Source: Saprospiraceae bacterium (GTDB lineage: Bacteria; Bacteroidota; Bacteroidia; Chitinophagales; Saprospiraceae). Taken from it: a stretch of DNA of 64,000 nt. Below the pieces are notes generated by a model. That model made no database searches. It saw nothing but the letters and a program-made list of their open reading frames with translations, and was not told the origin of the DNA. The position numbers were made by a program, and so were the translations under genes. The stretch spans positions 1 through 64,000 of the forward strand of contig JAHDBJ010000003.1 in the NCBI GenBank assembly GCA_020630435.1, in the 5' to 3' direction. Position 1 is the first letter of the stretch. Each line of letters begins with the position of its first letter. Of this stretch, positions 35,382 through 46,900 are shown in pieces.

Positions 35382-36701
35382 ATGAAAAAACTGGCATTGC
35401 ATTGGCAAATAATGATAGGAATGGTACTCGGCGTTATCTTTGGTCTATTAATGACGAACGTTTCTGGAGGTGCTAACTTTGTAAAAAACTGGATTTACCC
35501 TTTTGGTAAAATATTCATTAATTTATTACAATTGATTGCTATCCCCTTAATCATTGCGTCCCTCATCAAAGGAATTTCTGATTTAAAAGATATTGCAAAG
35601 TTTTCACAGATTGGAGGTCGAACAATAATGATCTACCTTTTTACTACAGTCATTGCTATTAGTATTGGTCTTTTGCTCGTAAATATCATACAACCTGGAG
35701 ATGGAATTTCTCAAGACACCTTAAATAATCTTTCTGCGACTCATGCTGATAATGCCAGTATTACCAATAAAATAGATCAAGCTCAAAAAACGAAAGGCGC
35801 TGGTCCCTTACAATTTATTGTAGATATGGTTCCTAATAACTTTATTGGAGCAGCTAGTAGCAACAGTAATATGCTACAAGTCATTTTCTTTACTATCTTT
35901 TTTGGTATCTGTATGTTGCTGATTGATGTAAAATACTCTGCTCCACTCAAAGGTTTCTTTGACGGATTGAATGAAGTGGTGTTAAAAATGGTAGATATTA
36001 TTATGTTGATGGCACCAATAGCCGTTTTCGCTTTATTGGCAAATGTGATCGTAACGACTGATGATCCTGGTGTACTCGTTGCTTTAGGATATTATACATT
36101 TACTGTTGTATTAGGATTATTATTAATGATATGTGTGTATATGACTTTTGTATATTTATATACTGGAAAGTCTCCGATTGTCTTCTTAAAAGGTATTAGT
36201 CCTGCCCAACTCCTAGCATTTTCTACGAGTTCGAGTGCAGCTACACTCCCTGTTACAATGGAGCGTGTTGAAGAGCATCTAGGAGTTGAGAAAGAAGTCA
36301 CTAGTTTTGTCTGCCCTGTAGGAGCAACCGTAAATATGGATGGTACAAGTCTTTATCAAGCTATTGCTGCTGTTTTTATTTTTCAAGCTTTAGGTATTGA
36401 TTTGAATTTTAGCGATATGCTTACCATTGTTTTAACAGCAACATTAGCCTCTATTGGTTCTGCTGCTGTACCTGGTGCGGGTATGGTCATGCTTGTTATT
36501 GTTTTAGAAGCTTTAAACCTACCTAGTGAAAAATTAGCACTCGGTTTAGCCTTAATCTTTGCAGTAGATAGACCATTAGATATGTGTCGTACAGTCGTAA
36601 ATGTTACAGGAGATGCTACGGTAGCTATGTTGGTTGGTAAATCTGTAGGGAAACTTGGTGACCCCAAAGTAAAAGACTGGGATGATCATTATAAAAAATA
36701 G
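35382..36701 (+). CDS. Dicarboxylate/amino acid:cation symporter (DAACS family)
   Basis: A 439-residue SDF-family transporter with eight transmembrane helices and two hairpins. Hallmarks include the serine-rich hairpin STSSSAATLPVTM (HP1), the NMDGTSLYQA segment at about 318 that binds the cation and substrate, the ASIGSAAVPGAGMV hairpin (HP2) and RPLDMCRTVVNVTGD in the last helix. It takes up C4-dicarboxylates, glutamate or aspartate with Na+ or H+. HP2 residues alone cannot settle the substrate. Its neighbours give no operon context. Confidence 0.92.
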   Translation: MKKLALHWQIMIGMVLGVIFGLLMTNVSGGANFVKNWIYPFGKIFINLLQLIAIPLIIASLIKGISDLKDIAKFSQIGGRTIMIYLFTTVIAISIGLLLVNIIQPGDGISQDTLNNLSATHADNASITNKIDQAQKTKGAGPLQFIVDMVPNNFIGAASSNSNMLQVIFFTIFFGICMLLIDVKYSAPLKGFFDGLNEVVLKMVDIIMLMAPIAVFALLANVIVTTDDPGVLVALGYYTFTVVLGLLLMICVYMTFVYLYTGKSPIVFLKGISPAQLLAFSTSSSAATLPVTMERVEEHLGVEKEVTSFVCPVGATVNMDGTSLYQAIAAVFIFQALGIDLNFSDMLTIVLTATLASIGSAAVPGAGMVMLVIVLEALNLPSEKLALGLALIFAVDRPLDMCRTVVNVTGDATVAMLVGKSVGKLGDPKVKDWDDHYKK

Positions 36702-36840
36702 TCGTTTATTATTCATCTTTAGGCCTTGCATCCTATTTTCAGATTAATTATAACTTAATATTATAAAAGCATACAATTTTTCAATTAAGATTAAGGTTAG
36801 TACTTTCGTATTTTAAATTATTAATCGTTCAAATTAATTG

Positions 36841-37362
36841 ATGAAATCGAATATCCTAATATTAGTCGCTGTTTTATGTTCCTTCTGCCTTTCTGCTCAA
36901 ACCTATAATACTGCTGGAGGTTTACGATTTGGAACACTTTGGGGCATTACCGTCAAACAACGGATAGCAAAAAAAATTACGCTAGAAGGAATCCTTCAAA
37001 ACAGTTATAGGACAAATGAAACTTTTGTTACTTTGCTTGGTGAATTTCACGCTCCTGTACTAAGCAAAAGGTTTAATGTTTATACAGGAGTAGGCTTACA
37101 TAAAGGATGGCTAGAAGATCCTGAATTTAAAAATCCTTTTGGCATAAGTGTGATTGGAGGTGGAGAGTTTACTATTGCTCGTTTTAATATTTCTTATGAT
37201 ATTAAACCCGCTATTAATCTCGTTGGCGGAGACAAGCAAATCAATTTTCATACTGGTGTATCTATTCGGTATGTCATCGATAAAAAAGAATGGAAGCCGT
37301 TTCAAAATAAAAAAAAGAAAAGAAGGAAAAAAGATAAAAAATGGTGGGAGGTATGGAAGTAA
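36841..37362 (+). CDS. Outer-membrane-like secreted protein with basic tail
   Basis: The start is placed at the ATG at 36841; the frame is open one TTG codon earlier. A signal peptide (MKSNILILVAVLCSFCLSAQ) precedes about 130 residues of alternating strands (GGLRFGTLWGITVKQRI, ITLEGILQNSYR, FNVYTGVGLHKGW), ending in INFHTGVSIRYVI, as in small beta-barrels. The C terminus is an unusual run of Lys and Arg followed by WWEVWK, which would sit on the periplasmic face if the barrel orientation is usual. No family named. Confidence 0.65.
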   Translation: MKSNILILVAVLCSFCLSAQTYNTAGGLRFGTLWGITVKQRIAKKITLEGILQNSYRTNETFVTLLGEFHAPVLSKRFNVYTGVGLHKGWLEDPEFKNPFGISVIGGGEFTIARFNISYDIKPAINLVGGDKQINFHTGVSIRYVIDKKEWKPFQNKKKKRRKKDKKWWEVWK

Positions 37363-37450
37363 AAAAAAACAATCTAAGAAGAACCAAAATCCAAGAAATA
37401 AATTTTATTTTTGGAAACTAATTTATTTTAATCAAATTAAAAATTTAAAA

Positions 37451-37768
37451 ATGACGGCTAAAGATTTTATTACTGGTTTGCCTGACAAAGTTAGCCCTGA
37501 TGCTATTGATGGTCATAATACCCTTTTTCATTTTGACATTCCTGGAGATGGTGGTGGAGCGTATACGCTTTCAATAGCTGATGGAAAAGCTACTGTTACG
37601 GAAGGACATGAGGGAGAGGCAAAGTGTGTAGTTACAGCTAATGATACAGATTTTGTTGATATTGTATCGGGAAAAACCAATCCTATGATGGCATTTATGA
37701 TGGGAAAAATTAAAGTAAGTAATCAAGGAGAAATGCTTAAATATGCCAAAATACTAGGACTCATGTAA
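37451..37768 (+). CDS. SCP2 sterol-transfer-like protein
   Basis: The open frame extends further upstream but overlaps the previous gene; the start is placed at the ATG at 37451, giving 105 residues beginning MTAKDFITGLPDKVSPDAI. The sequence has the SCP2 pattern: HFDIPGDGGGAYTLSIADGKATVTEG, then CVVTANDTDFVDIVSGKTNPMMAFMMGKIKV and EMLKYAKIL. SCP2-domain proteins bind hydrophobic ligands such as fatty acyl-CoAs. A cytoplasmic lipid carrier is likely; the ligand is unknown. Confidence 0.85.
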   Translation: MTAKDFITGLPDKVSPDAIDGHNTLFHFDIPGDGGGAYTLSIADGKATVTEGHEGEAKCVVTANDTDFVDIVSGKTNPMMAFMMGKIKVSNQGEMLKYAKILGLM

Positions 37769-37788
37769 TATCATAGACTTTATACTGT

Positions 37789-37826
37789 ATTTGCTAGGGA
37801 AATCACCTTTGGTTTTTCTAGCAAAT
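37789..37826 (+). terminator. Inverted repeat after the SCP2 gene, possible terminator
   Basis: ATTTGCTAG and CTAGCAAAT form a 9-bp stem around a T-rich 20-nt loop, 20 bp past the stop codon. The arrangement is unusual because the T run lies inside the loop. Confidence 0.4.
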
Positions 37827-37898
37827 ATCCTATCCTTCCAATATCCAACCTTCTTTTATACTTCCCTATTCTATTCATTATGAAGCTGTTAAAAAATA

Positions 37899-37935
37899 GA
37901 TAGCCCCACTTCTTCAAAGAAGAAGCGGGGCTATC
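37899..37935 (-). terminator. Strong terminator after the giant surface-protein gene
   Basis: GATAGCCCC-a-CTTCTTC pairs with GAAGAAG-c-GGGGCTATC around a 3-nt loop (9+7 bp with one mismatch). On the minus strand a T-rich run follows, and the hairpin lies 36 bp past the stop codon of the 11-kb gene. Confidence 0.85.
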
Positions 37936-37970
37936 GAATGATATTTGTATTGAACTGAAAATATCCAAAG

Positions 37971-40900
37971 CTAGCGAAGCAACTCTAGGTATCCTTGATA
38001 CCTTCGTTTATCTTCATCATTTAAATCTAGGATGTAGAAGTAGGTACCATCTGGTAAATCTTTATCCGCATCCCAGACTCCATTCCATTCATTTTGATAA
38101 CCAACTCGATCATATACTTTATTCCCCCATCGATTATAGATACATAATCTATTATTTGGATAGGCTTCTATCCCTGAAATATAGAATACATCATTGACTC
38201 CATCGTTATTTGGAGAGACCGCATTGAAGATAACTAAATCATCACATTCAATCCAAATAAAGACTTGGGCGGTATCACATCCATTGGGATTACAGACATA
38301 ATAAGAGAACATATCTTCTCGTTCACAAATATTCCTATCCTCTTGTACATAGGTGACTGTACCATCCATGTTTAAGGTGACCTGTCCATCTCTGGGTTGC
38401 TCCACTATTCCAAAATCTATTACCCCGCCAAAGACGGTATCGTTTTGTAGGATATCTATCACTAATGGTATCAATACTGTAGTGGTATCATAATCTACTA
38501 CAGCAGTAGGCAATTCTAAGAACTCGTTAACAGTTACTTCAAAGATAGTCGTATCACAAATACCATAACTATCACATATTACATAGCAGGCTGTATCTGT
38601 TCCAAATTCTATCCCTTCATAAGTAACACAATATGCTCCATCGAGCGTATCTAGTGTAAATAAAATCATCCCATCAGATTTTTCAGGACATATATTTTCA
38701 ACAGATACTATAGTTCCTCCTAATTGAGTAGTATCCAAACAATGGACTACTGTTTGGTTAATAAAAATAGTATCGTTAATATAGTCCGTTTCTGGAGGAA
38801 TAACATTTACATTAAACTCTATAGTGCCAATATTACCGAGACTATCGGTGACTACGATACAAGCTCGATCAGGTCCTCCCAACTCAATTCCTGTATATGT
38901 GATGCAGAAGTTTGTGGAATCAATGGTAAAGATGACATATTCTCCAGAATTGATAGGACAAATATTTTCAATTGTCTCTATTTCGGTTTCAAAATTAAAT
39001 GAATCCTTTTCAATACAATAGGTTATGGTGTCTGCATAAATATAAATCTCATCCGTAATGGTAATATCTGACTCGTCACTACAAGTGATAACAGTATAGA
39101 TAGTATCTGCACATTGATTATCTATATTTCTGATAATCAGTTCATGTTCTCCATTTTCTAAAAGAACCGTAAAACCTCTTGCCAATAATTTACTATTCAG
39201 TCCTAGAGGTACAGTCATATTAGTGCTTAATTGTGTAACAGACATATTACTATAAACAGACAATGGTTCTCCTCCCACAATTGACAGTCCTTCTGTATCA
39301 TTTTCCCAGTCTCCATCAGGATCCCAATTATTCATAGCCGCAACTAATGCATCAATATCTTGGAATTCTCCTGAAAACGATTGTCCATTGACTATCCAAG
39401 AATTCAACATATAAGGACCGCCATTTCCGACATCAGGCAAGGCAAAATAAGCATAGGTAAATAAACTATCAAAATCACAACCACCAAAACCATTCATATA
39501 AGGCTCACCATCTAAGAATATTTCATAATCAGGTCTTTCATCTAATGGAATATCAACACAATAATCAATAAAATCTTCACAAAGCAAATTTGTCATATAA
39601 ATTGTATCTCGACCTCTAAAATACTCACAACTTTCTCTACAATCAACAATAATTTCTGGAACAATGATCATACAATTATTATCATCCGATACGGTTACAG
39701 CATATGCTCCTGAAGCTAAACCTGTTCTATCTTCTTCATTTTCTTCTCCTGGTATATCTTCCCAATCATAATGATAAGCTCCTGTTCCTCCTGTAGTTGT
39801 TAAATCAAGTTCTGCAGCATCTTCCCCCGAATCACAGACATTTTGAGTAAGTACAACATCTAATTCTAATTCTTCTGGCTCTTCTATAGTGAAACAACTA
39901 GAGCCAGCAATACAATCATTAGCATCTTTAATAACAATACAATAATCTCCTTTAGGTAATGCTCCATTTGCTAATACTCTATTATCACCATTATAGATAA
40001 TGGTATCAGCAGGTGCAACAAAGCCATTTGTATAATCTACGGTAAAATCTATGCTACCATTGGTATCTCCATTACATGTTGTATTGTTTATCGTAGAAAT
40101 ATCTATTATAGCTGCTGGAACATTATTATTGAGGGTAAATACAAATTCATCGCTACAACCACGCTCGACATCTGTAACAACTACTTCATATATCCCAGCT
40201 TCGAGATCTGTTCTTGAAGCATTGGCATTCCCATCTGACCAAAGGTAAGTAAAATTGCCTGAACCTCCATCTATAGTTATCGTTACTGCACCATTAGACG
40301 CTCCACAATCAGGTTCTGTATCGATATTTGCATTGATTGTAAAATCAACACTTTGTCCAATTTCAACTTCTAATACATTAATACATAATGTATCTGTAGG
40401 AGCAGTAAATGTAACAAAATATAAGCCTACCCCCAAATCATCTCTAGCAGCTCCTGTTAACCCATCACTCCATGTATAATTAAGTGTATCTGGAGATAAT
40501 ATTGCTATTCCATCATTCACACCGCAAGTTGCATCTGTAGTAGATTCAATACTTGAAATCGGCCCATTTTTATTTGTTACAACAACTGGTACTATTAATC
40601 CACAACTTGAATCATTTATATCGTTTACTTCTACGATATATGCTCCTGCTGGAATAAATGAACGCTTATTTCCTTCATCGTTTGGGGTACCCAATTCTGG
40701 TGTCCACGTATAATTATAATTCGCTTCATCCTCGGCCAAATCAATTAAAGCAATACCATTATCAACACCGCATTCTGCTTCTACAATTAAGGTATATAAT
40801 AAAGTAGGATTTGTACAGCCATTACAAATAATAGAGATTGGATTTTGACTGTCTTCCCATCTACATCCATTTTCATCTGTGATCGTAACAAAATAATCTC

Positions 40901-43900
40901 CTACTGCTAGTCCTGCTCTATCTTGTGGATCATTATTTCCTGTTATATCTTCCCAATCAAAATTATAATCTCCCGTTCCTCCTGTGACAATAGTTTCAAT
41001 AGTTCCATCATTATTGCAACCAGGTGTAGTTGAGAAGAATATATCCAATTCCTCTGGTTCTTCGATTTCAAAACAAGCCGCCCCTGCTGTACATCCATTA
41101 GCATCTAATATTAATACACAATATTCTCCAGCCCCCAGTGTTCCATTCGTTTGTTCAAAGAAACCATTTGTTAGGATCGTATCAGCTGGTGCAACAAATG
41201 AAGCAGAATAATCAACTGTAAAATTAACGCCTCCATCTAATAAACCATAACAACTGATGTGCATCGTATCGGTAATTGTAACAGTCGCTGAAGGTACATC
41301 ACCATCGACTATTGCAAATGTTTTACTCAATTGACAGCCATCTCCAGCGTTATCCTTAACATTAACAACATAAGCGCCGCTACGTAAATCCGTTCGGGAT
41401 GCTCCAGAGCCCCCGTCGCTCCACTGATAATCATAATCTCCACTTCCCCCTGTCGTTGTCAAGGTTGCTGCTCCATCAGCATTACCACAAGTAGCGGTTT
41501 GATCTATCACTACTTCTACATTCAAAGGATTGTATTCCCCTATTGTTATAATATCTACATTTGGACAAGCTGCATTAGTAGGATCGCTGAACGTTACAAA
41601 ATATATTCCAATACCTAAATCGGTTCTTGTAGAACTCGTAGAGCCATCTTCCCATTCATAAGTATAATTATCTGGTAGTAAGGTAGCTGTACCATCATTA
41701 CTTTGACAAGTAGCAGGTGTTGTAGCTTTTGATATTAATTCTGGCCCATTCATATTACGGATAATAAATTCTTCCACAACAGAACAACTATTATCACCAC
41801 TATCACTTACGGTAACTCTATAAGCTCCAAAAGGTAATTCTGTTCTTACATTTCCTGTTGAATTAGGTATTCCAATATCTGGTGACCAAGTATATGTAAA
41901 CAGGCCAGCATCTCCTATTATATTTATTGTAGCAGCACCATCTGTATTTCCACAAGTAGACTCTAAAACGACTACACTTGCTACTTCTGGTGTTGTACAG
42001 GGGCATTCTGAGACTTCAATATTACTATCGTTTATTAAGGTACAATTATTTTCGTCTGTTATTGTTAAGCTATAAAAGCCATTTTCTAATCCAACTCGAT
42101 TTTGTTCTGTAGCACCATCCCCCCAATTATAAGTATACTCTCCCGTTCCTCCTGTCACAATAGTTTCAATAGAACCTCCATTTTCACAATCTGGTGTAGT
42201 AGAAAAGAAGGCATCTAATGGGTCAGGTGATCTAATTTCAAAGCAAGCAGCACCAGCTGTACAACCGTTCGCATCTATTATTAAAACACAGTATTCTCCT
42301 TCTCCTAAAATACCATTTGTCATTTCAAAGAAACCATTGGTTAAAATCGTATCGGCAGGAGCAACAAAATCATTTGAATAATTAACTGTGAATGAAGCTC
42401 CTCCATCCATTAGACCTGTACATGAAATGTGCATGGTATCTGTAATGGCAACAGTCGCTGAAGGTACATCGCCATCGACTATCGCAAATGTTTTACTTGT
42501 TTGACAACCATCTCCTCCATTGTCTTCTATATTTACAACATAAGCACCACTACGTAAATCCGTCCTAGTAGCTCCTGTACCACCATCATTCCATTGATAA
42601 TTATAATCTCCACTTCCTCCCGTAACCGTTATAGTCGCTGCTCCATCGGCATTACCACAAGTCGCTGTTTGATCAATTACAGCTTCCACATTTAAAGGAT
42701 TATATTCGCCAATAACTATAATGTCTACATTAGGACAATCTTCTCTAGCAGGGTCTGTAAACGTTACAAAATAAACACCTATCGCCAGATCTGTTCTACT
42801 AGCACCTGTTGTACCATCTTCCCAAGTATAGTTAAAATTACTTGGTGTTAAGGTAGCTGTACCATCTGCACTTTGACAAGTTGCAGGCGTTGTGATCTTA
42901 TTCGTTAATTGAGGACCATCTGTATTTCGAATAATAAATTCCTCTGTAGCTTGACAGCTCAAATTATCTCCATCACTAATCGTTACTCGATACCCGCCAA
43001 AAGGTAATTCATTTCGTTTATTTCCTGCAGGATTAGAGACTCCTGTATCAGGTATCCAAATATAATTGTAACTAGCTGGATCTCCTTCTACATTAATAGT
43101 CGCTTGTCCATTGGAACTATCACAAGTTGTCTCCGTTACTACGGTACTCGTAATTACAGGAATAGTACAAGGACATTCGAGTACTTCGATATTATTATTA
43201 TTAACTAAAGGACAATTATTTTCATCTGTAATTGTAAGACTATAAAAGCCACTTGCTACATCAGTTCGATTTTGATTACTATTGCCATCGCCCCAGTTAA
43301 AAGTATAATCACCTGTTCCACCTGTTACAATAGTTTCTATCGTTCCACCATTGCCACAAGCAGGTGTAGTAGAAAAGAAAGCATCCAATTCTTCTGGTTC
43401 TTCAATTTCGAAGCAGGCTGCTCCAGCCGTACAACCATCTGCATCCCGAATCAATATGCAATATTCTCCAACACCCAATTGACCGTTTATTTGTTCAAAA
43501 AATCCATTGGTCAAAATAGTATCTGCAGGAGCAACAAAATTAGCAGCATAATCTACTTCAAATTCAATTCCTCCATCTAACAGACCATAACAACTCACAT
43601 GGCTTGTATCTGTAATTGTAACATTAGCTGAAGCAACATCGCTATCTATAAGTGCGAATGTTTTACTTACTTGACAGCCATCTCCTCCATTATCCTCTAC
43701 ATTAACAACATATACTCCACTTACGAGATTGGTTCTTGTATCACCTACTGCACCATCTAACCACTGATAAGTATAATTTCCGCTTCCTCCAGTTGTGGTT
43801 AAAGTTACTGCTCCATCGGCATTACCACAAGTAGGTTCTTGTGTTACTGTCACATCTACATTTAAAGGATTGTATTCTCCTATAACTACCAAATCCACAT

Positions 43901-46900
43901 TAGGACAATCTGGTTGTGTTGGGTCTGTTAATGTTACAAAATGCACTCCAATAGATAAATCACTTCTACTTGCTCCTGTTGTACCATCCTCCCAAACATA
44001 ATTAAAATTATCAGGAGATAAAGTAGCGGAGCCATCAGTACTCTGACAAGTAGCAGGCGTTGTTTGAGCATTAGTGATTATTGGTCCATCTGTATTTCGA
44101 ATAATAAATTCTTCTATTGTTTGGCATTCATCATCACCTTTTTCTGTAATGGTTACTCGATAACCACCAAACGGTAATTCAATGCGCTGATTACCCGCCA
44201 TATTAGACATTCCTAAATTTGTAGACCATGTATAGTTATAATCAGCAGCACTTCCCACCATATTAACTGTTGCTTGTCCATTGTTTTCTCCACAGTTTGC
44301 TTCTGATACCACAACACTCGATACTTCTGGAGTTACTTCACAAGCACATTCTTCTACATCCAAAACGATTCTGATATTTTTAGCTCCAATACATCCTTCT
44401 TCATCTATAACAGTTAATGTGTAATTGATTGTTTCTGTAATTGTAGCTACTGGATTAGGGATATTTGGATCGTTGAGTCCTGTATCAGGATTCCAAATAT
44501 AAGTCAAGTCTCCTGTACCACCAGTTGCTGTTCCAATTAATTGTACTTGTTCGCCAGCATCGCAGATTTGGGCTTTATTAGTTGTTATGTCTACTCTTAA
44601 TAGGTTCGCTATTGGTAATGGTCTAAATTGTTCACCACCTTCTGTATGCGCAATTTCAATATTACAATCAGCATCAATTAATGCACAACCGACAAATTGT
44701 CTATCAAACGTTAATAATCCAACTTCTATATTTTCAGAGGTACAATCCAAATCTGATGGTGCAACAATATCAATCGTAAATCTCGCTCTTTCATTTCTAG
44801 CCATACCTTCTGGAAGATTCCACGTCAATACATGAACACCATTATCAATATCTATATCGGGTTCTCCTATGGCCCAAGAAATCGGCTCTAAAACGGCTAC
44901 TGTTCCATTTGTATAAGTTGTTCCAATAGGTAATTTAACCTGTACAAAATCATTAGGGCTAGTCGGTGTGCTTGTCAAGTTTGTCACATCAACTTCTAAA
45001 ATCCCTGTACCATCATCTGCTACAAAACTTGAGGGGCCAAGCTCTATGAAAAATAACTTCGTTAAATCTTCTTCAATGCCATCTATAAATAAGGGGAGTG
45101 TTTCTCCAAATTCAATATTGGATTCTTGTCCACACCCTGCTACTCCTTGATAGTTATAAGAAACAAAACCAGCATCTACAAATCCACAGGAAGGAATAAA
45201 TTGGAATTTCAATTTAAATTCGTTACTGTCATTTGGATTAACAGCGTCGAAACCTGGCAAACCAAACTGATCGAGATAGGGATGATAGGAATCAATATTT
45301 GTTAACTCATAAACTTCTCCTCTAGGTGATGCTCCTGTTAACACAGGATCAGTTGTGATTGGGACATAAGCAGCCGTTGGAGGAAAAGCGATCTCTAAAC
45401 TATTTGGAACTATTTGAGTTCCAAGCAAGGGTAAAAAGAATTCTGTTCGAATATCAAAAGCATTCCCTTGTTCTGTATTTCTAACTAAAATTTCAAAATC
45501 GATAGGTTCACATAAAGATATTTTGTCATCGGGTTGTAAAGCTACATCAGCGTCTAAGGATACTAATAAAGCTGTTAAGGATAAGGGTATAGTGACATCA
45601 TCACAAGGATCATATAATTCAGGAGTCCAGTCAGGCTCATCATAGTCTGTGCAATTCCAACCTGCTCTAGCTATAAATTCAGAAAGTCCACATTTTTTAA
45701 ATATCACTTTTATTCTGAAGGTATTACAAATTTCAGCAGTCGAATTACTGGTAATCGCTCTTTTTAAGCCTGAGGCATAAGCAAAATACCCTTGTCCATC
45801 CTCATAATTAATAACATCCAAATTTATAGGATTAGTAGGATCGCTTATGTCTTCTATTACAACAACCTGAATACTAGTATCTTCATCTTCAAACGCAATC
45901 CAGTTTAGTCCTGCATCAGAATCTACAGAGGTATTACAATGTCTTATAATGTATATTCCTGTATCTACTGAAATAAGAACATTTGGATTGCTCAAAGGCA
46001 TTAAACTAAAGGTAGGTGGTAAGGTATAATTAATATCGTTATTCCTTGTTTCTACGTTAACATTTGAACAAGATCCATCTCCTATTTCTTCAGAATATAA
46101 TTTATCTCTAAAGTAGATAGTAGGATCTAGATTAAATACATTATCTCCATCTGAGCTAGCCGATTCAGAACCACAGTTTGCAAGTGCTTTAATTCTAAAC
46201 GTAAACGGATTTATTCCAGAATTTAAAGAAGGAACATGAGAAAGTGTATCAAACGTTGCAGTATAATGACCGTCAGGAAATGCATCAAACCCTGGTAATG
46301 GGAAAAAATCATTGCCATGAACAGGGTGTCCTGGTATAGAAACACTTACTTCAAACTTGCTAAAAGCATCTACAATAGCCAAATCAAAATCAAAACTAAT
46401 AGAATCAACAAAAGAAGATTTTCTGTACTCATTTTCAAAGAAAGTATCAAATTTTCTAATATCTGTTGTAATGTAATAATCGAGATTAGCTTCTTGGCAC
46501 CCTTTAGGGAAATTATCTTGAGAAGGATGCAAAAATCTAGAATTCGTTTTCGCTACTCTATAATTTACACCATAATTATCACACGCATTTTGTCGACCAT
46601 CAACTATAGAATAAGCAGCGGCTCTGAAGTTTGGAATTAATTCAAAATTATTTGTATATGGACCATCAGGATTTACTGAAAAGTGTCCCTCAAAATCAAC
46701 AACATCACCTGGAGAAAGAGTTATATCAAGGTCTGCTAGACATTCATGCATATCAAAAGTCAACAGTTTAGAATTGTCACCTATTTGAATATCAAGATTG
46801 CTAGAATTCACATCACACTTAAAGGTATTACCTCCTGAGATTATCGTTACCTCTCCTTCACCAAAGAAGAAGATTTCTTCATCAGATGTTTGTCCAAGTA

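Noticed and set aside
37154-37450. 99-codon N-terminal extension of the SCP2-like gene
   Set aside because: It overlaps the outer-membrane-like protein gene in another frame and is Lys/Asn-rich without conservation; the SCP2 domain starts just after the internal ATG.
37780-37968. 62-residue minus-strand open frame after the giant gene
   Set aside because: It contains the terminator hairpin of the giant gene and the inverted repeat of the SCP2 gene, and its translation has no domain-like features.
39642-44348. Repeat array considered as a CRISPR array
   Set aside because: The repeats are 1.17 kb coding units inside one frame, not short repeats with unique spacers, and no cas genes are nearby.
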